This document shows, piece after piece, positions 37,917 through 48,196 of a stretch of DNA of 64,000 nucleotides (position 1 is the stretch's first letter; every line of letters begins with the position of its first letter). Source of the DNA: Gluconacetobacter johannae (GTDB lineage Bacteria; Pseudomonadota; Alphaproteobacteria; Acetobacterales; Acetobacteraceae); NCBI RefSeq assembly GCF_014174305.1, contig NZ_JABEQH010000001.1, positions 280,602 through 344,601 of the forward strand, read 5' to 3'. A program made the position numbers and the translations under genes. Below the pieces are notes generated by a model. The model was not told the DNA's origin, made no database searches, and saw nothing but the letters and a program-made list of their open reading frames with translations.

Positions 37917-40238
37917 ATGGCTAAATTTGGCGAAAGCACGGCAGATCCGGGGCAGGAGACACGATTGACAAAACCGACGGGGAAATCCCCAGCGCGGTCG
38001 CCGGCCGGGCGCACGGTTCGCAAGCGGACGACATCCTCGCCGGAACGGCGCCGGATCGCCACGAACGGCGCGACGCCGACGCCGCCGATCGACATCCGCT
38101 CTCCCGCGCGGTTCATCAATCGCGAACTGTCATGGCTGGATTTCAACCAGCGCGTGGTCGAGGAGGCCGACAACCCCCGCAACCCGCTGCTGGAACGCCT
38201 GCGCTTCCTGTCGATCAGCGCGGGCAACCTTGATGAATTCTATTCCGTCCGCGTGGCGGGCCTGGTGGGGCAGGTGCGCGAGGGGCTGGTCGCCAGTTCG
38301 CCCGACGGCCTGACGCCCGGCCAGCAACTGGCGGCGGTCCGCGCACGCACGACCCGGCTGCTGCGCGAACAGCAGCGCATCTGGAAGGACCTGCGCGCGC
38401 GGCTGGCCGAGGCCGGCATCGTGCTGTGCGATGCGGACAGCCTGAGCGACGCCGATCGCGACTGGCTGGACATCTGCTTCATGGACCGGGTCTTTCCGGT
38501 CCTGACGCCGCTGGCCATTGATCCGGCCCATCCGCTGCCCTTCATTCCCCATATGGGGCTGGCGCTGTCCCTGCGGTTGATGAACGCGGAGACCGGCCGC
38601 TTCGTCATGAGCGCGCTGATCCTGCTGCCGGCGCAGATCGAACGTTTCATCCGTCTGCCGTCGTCGCTGTCGCCCGACGGGGTCGCGCGGTTCATCGTTC
38701 TGGAAAAACTGATCGCGCTGTGCATCGGGCGGCTGTTCCCGGGCCTGGTGGCCGGGGAGTGGGGCGTCCTGCGGGTGATCCGCGACACGGACGTGGAATT
38801 CGAGGACGAGGCCGAGGATCTGGTCCGGTCCTACGAAACCGCCCTGAAGCGTCGGCGGCGGGGCGTGGTCATTCATCTGGACATCGATTCCAGGATGCCG
38901 GCCGACCTGGGCCAGGCGGTCGCCACCGACCTGGACGTGCCGCCCGACGAGGTGGAGATCCAGCCGGGACTGATCGGCGTGGTCGACCTGAAGCAACTGA
39001 TCGGCGATGACCGGCCGGATCTGCTGTTTCCGCCGTACGCGCCGCGCTTTCCCGAACGGATCATTGACTTCGGGGGGGATTCCTTCGCCGCCATCCGGGC
39101 GAAGGACATGATCGTCCATCATCCGTTCGAAAGCTTCGATGTCGTCGTCCAGTTCCTGCGCCAGGCGGCGCTGGACCCGGCGGTGGTCGCGATCAAGCAG
39201 ACGCTGTACCGCACCTCGCGCGACAGCCCCATCGTCAAGGCCCTGATCGAGGCGGCGGAGGCCGGCAAATCGGTCACCGCCATGGTGGAGCTGCGCGCCC
39301 GCTTCGACGAGGAGGCGAACATCCGCCTGGCCCGCGCGCTGGAGGCCGCGGGCGTGCAGGTCGTGTTCGGGTTCGCCGACCTCAAGACCCATGCCAAGCT
39401 CAGCCTGGTCGTCCGGCGCGAGGGCGGGTCCCTGCGGTCCTATGCCCATTTCGGGACCGGGAATTATCACCCGATCACCGCGCGGATCTATACCGACCTG
39501 TCGTTCTTCACCTGCGACCCCGAACTGGCCCGCGATTCCGCCCGCCTGTTCAATTACATGACCGGCTACGCGCTTCCCACGCGGATGGAGGCCATCGCCT
39601 TCTCGCCGGTCACGATCCGCCGGACGCTGGAAGAACTGATCCAGCAGGAAATCGACCATGTCCGCGCCGGGCGTCCGGGCCAGATCTGGCTGAAAATGAA
39701 TTCCCTGGTCGATCCGGACCTGATCGACCGGCTGTATCAGGCCTCCTGCGCGGGGGTACGGATCATGGGCATCGTGCGTGGCATCTGCTGCCTGCGTCCC
39801 GGCGTGCCGGGCCTGTCGGAAAATATCCGCATCAAATCCATCGTCGGGCGGTTCCTGGAACATGCCCGGGTGTTCGCCTTCGGCGACGGCCACCGCCTGC
39901 CGTCGCGCCAGGCCAAGCTGTATATTTCCTCGGCCGACTGGATGGTCCGGAACATGGACTGGCGGGTCGAAAGCATGGTGCCGATGCGCGACCCGACGGT
40001 GCATGCCCAGGTCCTGGACCAGATCATGGTGACGGACCTGAAAGACAATCTGCAATCGTGGATCCTGCAGCAAAACGGTGTATGGAGACGGCTGGAACCG
40101 GGTACGAAACCATTTTCGGCCCATGACTACTTCATGACCAATCCGTCCCTGTCGGGCCGGGGGCTGGCGGCCCAGGACAACACCATCCGCGTCAGCACCC
40201 CGATGCCCCGCCATCAGGACCGTATTCTCGATGATTGA
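37917..40238 (+). CDS. ppk: Polyphosphate kinase 1
   Basis: Makes long-chain polyphosphate from ATP at the membrane. 773 residues including an ~60-residue basic, low-complexity N-terminus before the family start [15 protein letters not shown]. The catalytic domain contains [14 protein letters not shown] and the phosphorylated-histidine region [10 protein letters not shown]. Followed after 42 bp by ppx. Synthesis and degradation genes are therefore together, as in E. coli. Confidence 0.95.
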   Translation: MAKFGESTADPGQETRLTKPTGKSPARSPAGRTVRKRTTSSPERRRIATNGATPTPPIDIRSPARFINRELSWLDFNQRVVEEADNPRNPLLERLRFLSISAGNLDEFYSVRVAGLVGQVREGLVASSPDGLTPGQQLAAVRARTTRLLREQQRIWKDLRARLAEAGIVLCDADSLSDADRDWLDICFMDRVFPVLTPLAIDPAHPLPFIPHMGLALSLRLMNAETGRFVMSALILLPAQIERFIRLPSSLSPDGVARFIVLEKLIALCIGRLFPGLVAGEWGVLRVIRDTDVEFEDEAEDLVRSYETALKRRRRGVVIHLDIDSRMPADLGQAVATDLDVPPDEVEIQPGLIGVVDLKQLIGDDRPDLLFPPYAPRFPERIIDFGGDSFAAIRAKDMIVHHPFESFDVVVQFLRQAALDPAVVAIKQTLYRTSRDSPIVKALIEAAEAGKSVTAMVELRARFDEEANIRLARALEAAGVQVVFGFADLKTHAKLSLVVRREGGSLRSYAHFGTGNYHPITARIYTDLSFFTCDPELARDSARLFNYMTGYALPTRMEAIAFSPVTIRRTLEELIQQEIDHVRAGRPGQIWLKMNSLVDPDLIDRLYQASCAGVRIMGIVRGICCLRPGVPGLSENIRIKSIVGRFLEHARVFAFGDGHRLPSRQAKLYISSADWMVRNMDWRVESMVPMRDPTVHAQVLDQIMVTDLKDNLQSWILQQNGVWRRLEPGTKPFSAHDYFMTNPSLSGRGLAAQDNTIRVSTPMPRHQDRILDD

Positions 40239-40280
40239 GGAGGTCGCCATGACGCAGCTACCGACCTGGCGCGGCGTCCG

Positions 40281-41771
40281 ATGACTGTCGCGCCGCATCG
40301 CCGTTCGGCCGTCGTCGATCTGGGCTCGAACTCCGTGCGTCTGGTGGTGTTCGACGGGATTTCACGCAACCCGATCCCGATTTTCAATGAAAAATCGGTC
40401 CTGCGGCTGGGGCGGGGACTGAATGCGACGGGGCGCCTGAACGAGGAGGGCGTCGGCATGGCGATGGAGGTCATGGACCGCTTTCACGCCATTGCCCGCG
40501 GCATGGAGGCCGACCCGTTCGAGATTCTCGCCACGGCGGCGGTGCGCGATGCCACCAACGGTCCGGAATTCGTCGCCGCCCTGCGCGCGCGCATGCCCGG
40601 CGTTCCCATCCGCATCCTGTCGGGCGAGGAGGAGGCCGATTATTCCGCCACCGGTGTCCTGTGCGGCCTGCCGGAGGCCGAAGGCCTGGTTGCGGATATC
40701 GGGGGCGGATCGCTGGAACTGATCCGGCTGTCGGGCGGGCAGAAAATGGACGCCTGTACCCTGCGCCTGGGGGTTATCCGCCTGAACGACCGGTCCGGGG
40801 GGGATTTGCAGAAGGCGCGCAGCATCGCCGATGCCGACATCGCGCAGGTCGGGTGGCTGGACGCCATGCGCGGCCGGCCGCTCTATCTGGTAGGGGGGGC
40901 GTTCCGGGCGCTGGCGCGGTTGCAGATCGCGCGTACGAACTATCCGCTCAATATCGTCCATCTCTATACGCTGGGCGAGGACGACGCGCGCGAGATGACC
41001 GACTGGATCGCCGGATCGTCGCGCCGGGCCCTGGAACGCCTGCCCGGCGCGCCGCGCAAGCGCCTTGAGGACGTGCCGTTCGCCGCGACCGTGCTGCGTC
41101 GCCTGATGCGCCGGGTCCAGCCGAGCAGCCTGGTGTTCTGCGTCGATGGCCTGCGCGAGGGCTGGTACATGCGTCGCGTCGCCGCCTCGGTCGGCGGAAT
41201 AGACCCGCAGGAAGCGGTGGCGCAGGAGATGTGCTCCCGCCTGGGACGCAGTGTCACGCTGCCCGACCGGCTGATGCACTGGACGGCGCCGCTGTTCCCG
41301 GACGAGGCGCAGATCGACCGGCGCCTGCGGCGCGCGGCGTGCCTGATGTCCGACATCGGGTCGTACGACCACCCGGAATACCGGGCCGAGCAGACCTATC
41401 TGCGTGTCCTGCGGATGCAGGGGGTGGGCTTCGACCATCCCGCGCGCGCGTTCGTGGCCCTGACGCTTGCCATCCGGTACGAGGCCGAACTGGGGCAGGA
41501 TTTCCTGCACCCGTCGCGGCAGTTGCTGACCGATGCCCAGTTCCGCCGTGCCGTCGTATTGGGCCTGGCGCTGCGTCTGGCCTACACCGTCTGCGGCGGC
41601 ACCGAGGAACTTCTGGACGGGACGGGGATCGAGATCACGGACCAGGAACTGGCGCTGCATCTGACCGCCGGGCGCACCGCGGTGCGGGGCGAAAGCGTCC
41701 GCCGCCGCCTCGACCGGCTGGGCGGCATGCTGTCCCTGCCGGCGCGTATCGTCGAAGGCGGTGCGGCATGA
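40281..41771 (+). CDS. ppx: Exopolyphosphatase / (p)ppGpp phosphohydrolase (Ppx/GppA)
   Basis: 496-residue ASKHA-fold enzyme that removes terminal phosphates from polyphosphate (or pppGpp to ppGpp). Phosphate 1 motif is VDLGSNSVRLVV, the catalytic Glu lies in SGEEEADYS, and phosphate 2 is DIGGGSLEL. The C-terminal third is a helical HD-like domain as in long Ppx forms. It overlaps cdh by 4 bp (ATGA), so all three genes ppk-ppx-cdh are probably one transcript. Confidence 0.94.
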   Translation: MTVAPHRRSAVVDLGSNSVRLVVFDGISRNPIPIFNEKSVLRLGRGLNATGRLNEEGVGMAMEVMDRFHAIARGMEADPFEILATAAVRDATNGPEFVAALRARMPGVPIRILSGEEEADYSATGVLCGLPEAEGLVADIGGGSLELIRLSGGQKMDACTLRLGVIRLNDRSGGDLQKARSIADADIAQVGWLDAMRGRPLYLVGGAFRALARLQIARTNYPLNIVHLYTLGEDDAREMTDWIAGSSRRALERLPGAPRKRLEDVPFAATVLRRLMRRVQPSSLVFCVDGLREGWYMRRVAASVGGIDPQEAVAQEMCSRLGRSVTLPDRLMHWTAPLFPDEAQIDRRLRRAACLMSDIGSYDHPEYRAEQTYLRVLRMQGVGFDHPARAFVALTLAIRYEAELGQDFLHPSRQLLTDAQFRRAVVLGLALRLAYTVCGGTEELLDGTGIEITDQELALHLTAGRTAVRGESVRRRLDRLGGMLSLPARIVEGGAA

Positions 41772-42580
41772 GGCGTGTGCTGCTGGCGTTCGGCGTTCCG
41801 GGCCTGCTTGCGGCGGGGGTGCTGCTGACGGTGGCGCGGGCCAACGGCCCGCACAAGGCCGGGGAAAATCCGAACGTCCTCTGGACCATCGTGCATGATC
41901 GCTGCGTGCCCAACCAGCTTGGGGAGGAGACGCCCAGCCCCTGCGCGGTGGTCGATACCGACCGGGGCTACGCGGTCCTGAAGGACAAGAGCGGCCGCGC
42001 CCAGTACCTGGTGATCCCCACCGCCCGCGTCACCGGAATCGAAGACCGCGCCCTGCTGGCGCAGGACGCGCCCGATTATTTCGCGGCGGCATGGCGCCAG
42101 ATCGACCGGTCGCTGGCCCGCCTGGGCCACACCATGCCGCGCGAGACGATGGCGCTGGCGATCAATTCGAAATTCGGCCGGTCGCAGAACCAGCTTCATA
42201 TCCATGTCGATTGCCTGGCCCCGAACATCCGGGTGGCGCTGCATTGGGCGCGGCCGAAAATCGGCTCGGGATGGACGCCGCTGGTGCTGGACGGACATGT
42301 CTATCGTGCCACGCGGATCGACGGGGATACGCTGGACGGGGCCTATCCGTTCCGCCGTCTTGCCGCCTCGCTGGCCGATCCGGCGCGTGAGATGGACGAA
42401 CATACGCTGGTGGTGGTCGGGACGGTCTGGCCCAACGGCCGCCCCGGCTTCATCCTGCTGGACGATGTGGTCAAGCCGCTGTCCGGCGACCGTGCGTCGG
42501 GCGAGGAACTGCAGGACCATGCCTGCCACATCGCGGCGTTCGAGCCGGGCCGCCCGATCCGGCCATCCGACCATCTGTAG
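41768..42580 (+). CDS. cdh: CDP-diacylglycerol diphosphatase
   Basis: Hydrolyses CDP-diacylglycerol to phosphatidate and CMP. 270 residues with an N-terminal hydrophobic anchor (about 4-24), then the HIT-like catalytic motif QNQLHIHVDC. Family-specific segments CVPNQ and GYAVLKD are present. It starts inside the ppx stop codon (ATGA). A phospholipid enzyme in a polyphosphate operon is unexpected, and the reason is not visible in the sequence. Confidence 0.9.
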   Translation: MRRVLLAFGVPGLLAAGVLLTVARANGPHKAGENPNVLWTIVHDRCVPNQLGEETPSPCAVVDTDRGYAVLKDKSGRAQYLVIPTARVTGIEDRALLAQDAPDYFAAAWRQIDRSLARLGHTMPRETMALAINSKFGRSQNQLHIHVDCLAPNIRVALHWARPKIGSGWTPLVLDGHVYRATRIDGDTLDGAYPFRRLAASLADPAREMDEHTLVVVGTVWPNGRPGFILLDDVVKPLSGDRASGEELQDHACHIAAFEPGRPIRPSDHL

Positions 42581-42586
42581 GGCGGT

Positions 42587-44077
42587 TCATGACGCGGTGC
42601 TCGGCAGGGACGCCGTGTCGTCGGCGCCATTCCACATATCCTGGCCCTGCCGGCGGGACAGGGCCAGGTACACGCCGCCACCGATCGCCACGCCGATGAA
42701 CCAGGACACGGCATTCAGCCCCTCCAGCCCCGGCACGACATGGCCGATGGACGCCAGGCCGCCGCCTGCGGCGAAAGCGACCAGGGCCGGGGGATTCCAG
42801 CCTTTCCGCCCGGCATAGCGTCCGTCGAGGCGGTAGAGCGCCGCCACGTCCAGGGCCTGTTTCCGCACGACGTAGAAATCGGCCAGCATGATGCCGGTCA
42901 CCGGGCCGAGCATGCCGCCGATCAGGTCGAGGACGCGATAGATGCTGTCCGCCTGGTTGAACCACAGCCAGGGCATGAAGAAGACGCCCAGCACCAGCAC
43001 CAGCCGCGCCGCGCGATGGAAATCCAGCCGGCGCGGCATCAGGTTCACCAGGTCGTACGATGCCGGCATGATATTGGCCACGACATTGACCGACAGCGTC
43101 GCGAGCACCAGCGTCGCCCCGCCCAGGATCGTGACGACGGGGTAGTTCAGCGCCAGCAGCAGATCGACCGGATTCCAGATCGGATGTCCGAACAGGATGA
43201 TGGTGGCCGACGTCGTGATGATGCCCATCGGGGTGAACACCAGGGCCGTGACCGGCAGGCCGATGGCCTGTCCGACCACCTGGTCGCGTTCCGACTTCAC
43301 GAAGCGCGACAGGTCGGGGATGTTGACGGCGAACGTCGCCCACAGCCCGATCATCCCGGTGACGCCCATGGCGAAGGTGGACCAGAAGGCCATCCCGTGC
43401 AGGCGGGACGGCTGGGCGAACAGCGGGCCCAGCCCATGCCCCACATGCAGGCCCCAGATGGTGGCCAGCAGCCCCACGACGATGACCAGCGGGCCTGCCA
43501 CCAGTTCGAAATTGCGGATGCGGTGCACCCCGTGGCTGACGATCCATGCATGCAGGGCCCAGACGATGGCCATCGCCACCCAGGTGCGGGCCTGCATGCC
43601 CAGGAATGATGCCGTCATGCCCGCCCAGGCGCCGCTGAGGGTCGACATCACGGCGTCCACGGCCTGCGCCGCCGCATAGGCCTGCACCGAAAACCAGAAC
43701 ACCGCGCAGAACCCCCGGAGCACCACGGGGATCTGCGCGCCGTACGGCCCGAACGCCGAACGGATCAGGACGCAGAACGGAATGCCGTACTTCGTGCCGG
43801 CGCGGGCATTGAACCACATGGCGACGAACAGGACGGCATAGGCGACGGCGACGATTTCCAGGCATTCCCAGGCCGAGAACCCCAGGGCCATCAGTCCCGA
43901 CGCCGCTTCATAGACCACGATATTGTGGACCATGCCCATCCAGACCGTCGCCATGTTGACCCAGCTCCAGTCCCGCCGGGCGGCGGGAACGGGCGCGAGG
44001 TCCGCGTTGTACAGGGCGGGATCGTAGCCGGGCGGCAGATCGGATGATGTGTCGGCGGTTACGGGCGCTGCTGTCAT
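42587..44077 (-). CDS. NCS1-family nucleobase:cation symporter (uracil/cytosine/allantoin type)
   Basis: 12-helix importer of 496 residues in the NCS1 family. It opens with the family's NADLAPVPAARRDWSWVNMATVWMG region and has GxxNIPDLSRF in helix 8. ATG 44077 is preferred because GAGG lies 7 bases upstream; ATG 44143, overlapping the aminotransferase stop (ATGA), lacks a ribosome binding site. Last gene of the preT-preA-hydrolase-aminotransferase operon, so uracil, thymine or a related ring is the likely cargo (inference from context). Confidence 0.9.
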   Translation of the reverse strand: MTAAPVTADTSSDLPPGYDPALYNADLAPVPAARRDWSWVNMATVWMGMVHNIVVYEAASGLMALGFSAWECLEIVAVAYAVLFVAMWFNARAGTKYGIPFCVLIRSAFGPYGAQIPVVLRGFCAVFWFSVQAYAAAQAVDAVMSTLSGAWAGMTASFLGMQARTWVAMAIVWALHAWIVSHGVHRIRNFELVAGPLVIVVGLLATIWGLHVGHGLGPLFAQPSRLHGMAFWSTFAMGVTGMIGLWATFAVNIPDLSRFVKSERDQVVGQAIGLPVTALVFTPMGIITTSATIILFGHPIWNPVDLLLALNYPVVTILGGATLVLATLSVNVVANIMPASYDLVNLMPRRLDFHRAARLVLVLGVFFMPWLWFNQADSIYRVLDLIGGMLGPVTGIMLADFYVVRKQALDVAALYRLDGRYAGRKGWNPPALVAFAAGGGLASIGHVVPGLEGLNAVSWFIGVAIGGGVYLALSRRQGQDMWNGADDTASLPSTAS

Positions 44078-44139
44078 GTCGGGGCCTCGGTCAGGATCGG
44101 GCAGGGACGGGTATTGGGGACGGGCCTTGGCCCACGCGG

Positions 44140-45453
44140 TCATTCGACCGTGCGGATGATGTCCGACAGGGTGCCGAACAACTGGTCGATCTGCGATTTC
44201 TCGATAATCAGGGGCGGTGACACCGCGACCACGTCGCCGGTGTAGCGGACGAGGACGCCCTGGCGGAACGCCCGGTCGAACACCTCATACGCGCGCGCGC
44301 CCACCGCGCCGGGGCGGGAGTCCAGCTCGATCCCCGCGACGAGACCGACATTGCGGATGTCGATGACATGCGGCAGGCCGCGCAGGGCATGCACGGCCTC
44401 CTCGAAATACGGGGCGATGTCGCCCGCGCGCTCGAACAGATTTTCCTCGGCATAGGTGTCCAGGGTGGCGATGGACGCGGCGCAGGCGACGGGATGGCCG
44501 GAATAGGTATAGCCATGCGGCAGTTCGATGCCGGCCTCGGGCCCGTTCATGAAGGCGGCATAAACATGTTCGCGCGCGATCGCGGCGCCCATCGGAATGG
44601 TGCCGTTGGTCACGCCCTTGGCGCAGGTCAGGATATCGGGCAGGACGCCGAATTTCTCGGCTGCGAAGGGGGTGCCGCCCAGGCGGCCGAAGCCGGTGAT
44701 GACCTCGTCGAAGATCAGCAGGATGCCGTGCTTGTCGCAGATCTCGCGCAGGCGCTTCAGATAGCCGACGGGCGGCGGCAGGACGCCGGTCGATCCCGCC
44801 ATGGGTTCGACCATCACGGCGGCGATCGTCGACGGGTCGTGCAGGGCGACGATGCGTTCCAGATTGTCCGCCAGTTCCGCGCCATAGGCCGGCAACCCCT
44901 TGGTGAAGGCGTTGCGTTCCATGTCCAGCGTGTGCGGAAGATGGTCCACCCCGGTCAGCAGCGAACCGTACAGCTTCCGGTTGCCGGAAATGCCGCCGAC
45001 GGAAATGCCGCCGAAACCCACGCCGTGATAGCCGCGCTCGCGCCCGATCAGACGCGTGCGCGACGCATCGCCGCGGACGCGGTGATAGGCAATGGCGATC
45101 TTCAGCGCGGTATCGGCGGCCTCGGACCCCGAATTGCAGAAGAACACATGGTTCAGGTCGCCCGGCGCCAGGGCGGCGATGCGGTCGGCGGCCTCGAAGC
45201 TCAGCGGGTGGCCCATCTGGAAGGTCGGCGCGAAATCCAGCGTCGCGATCGTCTTCTGCACCGCCTCGGTAATGCGGGGGCGGGCATGGCCGGCGTTGAC
45301 GCACCACAGGCCGGCGCAGCCGTCCAGCACTTTCCGCCCGTCGTCGGACGTGTAGTACATCCCCTCGGCCGAAACCAGCATGCGCGGGGTCTTGCGGAAC
45401 TGGCGATTGGCCGTGAACGGCATCCAGAACGCGTCGTGGTTGCTCTGCGACAT
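44140..45453 (-). CDS. Class III omega-amino-acid:pyruvate aminotransferase (beta-alanine transaminase-like)
   Basis: PLP enzyme of 437 residues in the omega-amino-acid-pyruvate group. It has NSGSEAADTALKIA, a DEVITGFGR motif and the PLP lysine in TCAKGVTNG. In this operon it would convert beta-alanine or beta-aminoisobutyrate to a semialdehyde, ending reductive pyrimidine breakdown. ATG 45453 is chosen for GGAG at 6 bases; the frame is open to 45540. Specificity for beta-alanine is inferred from context. Confidence 0.9.
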   Translation of the reverse strand: MSQSNHDAFWMPFTANRQFRKTPRMLVSAEGMYYTSDDGRKVLDGCAGLWCVNAGHARPRITEAVQKTIATLDFAPTFQMGHPLSFEAADRIAALAPGDLNHVFFCNSGSEAADTALKIAIAYHRVRGDASRTRLIGRERGYHGVGFGGISVGGISGNRKLYGSLLTGVDHLPHTLDMERNAFTKGLPAYGAELADNLERIVALHDPSTIAAVMVEPMAGSTGVLPPPVGYLKRLREICDKHGILLIFDEVITGFGRLGGTPFAAEKFGVLPDILTCAKGVTNGTIPMGAAIAREHVYAAFMNGPEAGIELPHGYTYSGHPVACAASIATLDTYAEENLFERAGDIAPYFEEAVHALRGLPHVIDIRNVGLVAGIELDSRPGAVGARAYEVFDRAFRQGVLVRYTGDVVAVSPPLIIEKSQIDQLFGTLSDIIRTVE

Positions 45454-45579
45454 CGCGCACTCCATCCCAAGGATCAATGTGGGTCCACCCGACGCAGGCC
45501 ATCCTGTCACGGCTGCGGAACCGTGACGAAGATGGAACATGTGCGCTGCTATGGACAGATGATTCGTCGAACCTCGCGA

Positions 45580-46902
45580 TCAGGCATCCAGCCGCGCATC
45601 GGCATCCAGCACGGCGCGCAGCAGGACGTTGGCCCCCGCGGCGACGTCGGCGGATTCGGCGCTTTCGGCCTCGTTGTGGCTCAGCCCCCCGGCGCAGGGA
45701 ACGAAGATCATGGTCGTGGGGGTGATCCGCGCCATGTAGGCCGCGTCATGCCCGGCGCCGGAGACGATGTCGCGCGCGGGATAGCCGAACGACCCGGCCG
45801 CGCGGCGGACGGCGTCGATGCAGGCCGGATCGAAATGAACGGCGGGGGAATCCCACACCCGTTCCAGGACCATCTGCATGCCGCATTCGGCGGCGATGGC
45901 CGCAGCACGGTCGCGGAAGGCGGCCTCCATCCGCTCGACCACCGCATCGTCGGGGTCGCGCAGGTCGATGGTAAAGAAGACCTCGCCCGGCACGACGTTG
46001 CGGCTGTTGGGCCGGTTTTCGATCAGCCCGACGGTGCCGACCGCGTCGGGGCCGTGGGCGAGGGCGACTTCGTTCACCGCCTCGATCATCCGGGCGGCGG
46101 CCAGCAGGGCGTCGGCGCGCATCGTCATCGGCGTGCTGCCGGCATGGGAATCCCGGCCGGTCAGCGTGACCTCGTACCAGCGCATGCCCTGGACGCCGGT
46201 GACGACGCCGATGGTCTTGTTTTCGGCCTCCAGGATCGGCCCTTGCTCGATGTGCAGTTCGAAATAGGCCGCGACCGGATGCTGCCCGCACGGCTCGGTC
46301 CCGCGATATCCGATGCCGACCAGCGCGTCCTCGAAGCGGATTCCCGCGCGGTCGGTCTTGTCCAGGGCCTCCTGCTCGGTGAACACGCCGGCGAAGACGC
46401 CCGAGGACAGCATCGCCGGGGCGAAGCGGGCCCCTTCCTCGTTGGTCCAGTTAATCAGTTCGATAGGGTGCCGGGTTTCATGGCCGGTGGCGTGCAGGGC
46501 GCGCAGGACGGCCAGGCCGCCCAGAACCCCGATGATGCCGTCGAACTTGCCGCCGGTGGGCTGGGTATCCAGATGGCTGCCCATCGTGATCGGCGGCAGG
46601 CTGTCGTCGGCGCCCGGCCGGCGGGCGAACTGGTTGCCCATGGAATCATAGGTCACGGTGCAGCCCACGGCCTGGCATGCCGCGATGAACCAGTCGCGGA
46701 CCAGCCGGTCTTCCTCCGTCAGGGTCAGCCGCCGGATGCCGCCTTTCGGCGTGCCGCCGAAACGCGCGGTTTCCAGAATGTCGTTCCACAACGCCGCCCC
46801 GTCCACGGTGACGTTGCCGCCGGCTCTGAGGCCGCCCGTTCCATTCGCGCCCGTATCGTTCATCGCCCTGTCGTCGCTCCTGCTGGTCGCATTTTCGTCC
46901 AT
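45580..46902 (-). CDS. M20-family amidohydrolase, probable beta-ureidopropionase
   Basis: 440-residue zinc hydrolase of the hydantoinase/carbamoylase family (M20), related to N-carbamoyl-amino-acid hydrolases and allantoate amidohydrolase. Metal-site segments are GSHLDTQPTGGKFDG and NEEGARFAP; EQGPILE closes the dimer-lid region. Between dihydropyrimidine dehydrogenase and the aminotransferase, the expected substrate is N-carbamoyl-beta-alanine. ATG 46902 lies 9 bp after preA; ATG 46863 is an alternative. It is distinct from the second M20 enzyme at the right edge. Confidence 0.88.
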   Translation of the reverse strand: MDENATSRSDDRAMNDTGANGTGGLRAGGNVTVDGAALWNDILETARFGGTPKGGIRRLTLTEEDRLVRDWFIAACQAVGCTVTYDSMGNQFARRPGADDSLPPITMGSHLDTQPTGGKFDGIIGVLGGLAVLRALHATGHETRHPIELINWTNEEGARFAPAMLSSGVFAGVFTEQEALDKTDRAGIRFEDALVGIGYRGTEPCGQHPVAAYFELHIEQGPILEAENKTIGVVTGVQGMRWYEVTLTGRDSHAGSTPMTMRADALLAAARMIEAVNEVALAHGPDAVGTVGLIENRPNSRNVVPGEVFFTIDLRDPDDAVVERMEAAFRDRAAAIAAECGMQMVLERVWDSPAVHFDPACIDAVRRAAGSFGYPARDIVSGAGHDAAYMARITPTTMIFVPCAGGLSHNEAESAESADVAAGANVLLRAVLDADARLDA

Positions 46903-46911
46903 GACCGCCGG

Positions 46912-48192
46912 TCAGCCGGCATTCGCCGCCTGACCGCGCATCGGGTTGTTGGGATGCTCGGTCCAGGTCTGCATACCGTCCACCGGCTGCGGCGTCATGG
47001 TAATGCAATCGTCGACCGGGCAGACATGGGCGCATAGGTTGCAGCCGACGCATTCCTCGTCGATGACCTCGTAACGGCGTTCGTCGCCGGCGCGGATCTT
47101 GGCGATCGCCTGATGGGACGTGTCCTCGCAGGCAATGTGGCACAGGCCGCATTTGATGCAGGCATCCTGGTCGATGCTGGCGATCGTCTTGAATTTCAGG
47201 TTGAGCTGGTTCCACTGGACATAGCGCGGCAGCGCCTGCCCCCGCAGCGCGTCGAGCGAGGCATAGCCCTTTTCGTCCATCCAGTTCGACAGGCCGTCGA
47301 TCATGTCCTCGACGATCTTGAAGCCGTAATGCATGGCTGCGGTGCAGACCTGCAGGCCGGTGGCGCCCATCGCCAGGAATTCCGCCGCGTCCCGCCAGGA
47401 CGAGATGCCGCCGATGCCCGAAATCGGCAGGCCCGCCATTTCGGGGTCGCGGGCGACGTCGCCCAGCATGCGAAGGGCGATCGGCTTGACCGCCGGGCCG
47501 CAATAGCCCCCATGGGTGCCCAGGCCGCCGACCACCGGCATGGGCGCCATGGCGTCGAGATCGACGCCGACGATGGACTGGATGGTGTTGATCAGCGACA
47601 CGGCGTCCGCGCCGCCCCGGCGCGCCGCGCGGGCGGGGACCAGGATGTTGGTGATGTTGGGGGTCAGCTTCACGATCACCGGCATGCGGGTGTACTGCTT
47701 GCACCAGCGCGTGACCATTTCGACATATTCCGGAACCTGGCCGACGGCGGAACCCATGTTGCGTTCCGACATGCCGTGCGGACATCCGAAATTCAGTTCG
47801 ATTCCATCCGCGCCCGTGTCCTCGACCAGCGGCAGGATGGCCTTCCAGCTTTCCTCCCGGCAGGGCACCATCAGGCTGACGACGACGGCGCGGTCGGGGT
47901 AGTCGCGCTTGACCGAGCGGATCTCCGCCAGGTTGGTGGCCAGCGGCCGGTCGGAAATCAGTTCGATATTGTTCAGCCCCGCCATCCGCGTGCCGTTGTA
48001 GCTGACGGCCCCGTAGCGGCTGCTGACGTTCACCACCGGGGGGTCTTCGCCCAGCGTTTTCCACACCACGCCGCCCCAGCCGGCCTCGAAGGCGCGGCGG
48101 ACGTTGTATTCCTTGTCCGTCGGCGGGGCGGACGCCAGCCAGAACGGGTTGGGCGAGCGGATGCCGGCAAGGGTCGTACGCAGGTCGGCCAT
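46912..48192 (-). CDS. preA: NAD-dependent dihydropyrimidine dehydrogenase, subunit PreA
   Basis: FMN and iron-sulfur subunit of 426 residues that reduces uracil and thymine. The N-terminal TIM barrel has the family start NPFWLASAPP and the active-site region NFGCPHGM. The C-terminus carries two 4Fe-4S sites (CIKCGLCHIAC and CVGCNLCAHVC). It lies 4 bp after preT in the same operon. Confidence 0.96.
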   Translation of the reverse strand: MADLRTTLAGIRSPNPFWLASAPPTDKEYNVRRAFEAGWGGVVWKTLGEDPPVVNVSSRYGAVSYNGTRMAGLNNIELISDRPLATNLAEIRSVKRDYPDRAVVVSLMVPCREESWKAILPLVEDTGADGIELNFGCPHGMSERNMGSAVGQVPEYVEMVTRWCKQYTRMPVIVKLTPNITNILVPARAARRGGADAVSLINTIQSIVGVDLDAMAPMPVVGGLGTHGGYCGPAVKPIALRMLGDVARDPEMAGLPISGIGGISSWRDAAEFLAMGATGLQVCTAAMHYGFKIVEDMIDGLSNWMDEKGYASLDALRGQALPRYVQWNQLNLKFKTIASIDQDACIKCGLCHIACEDTSHQAIAKIRAGDERRYEVIDEECVGCNLCAHVCPVDDCITMTPQPVDGMQTWTEHPNNPMRGQAANAG

Positions 48193-48196
48193 GGAA

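Noticed and set aside
44368..47037. 889-residue plus-strand open frame across the aminotransferase and M20 genes
   Set aside because: Both minus-strand genes have clear catalytic motifs; the plus frame is low-complexity antisense.
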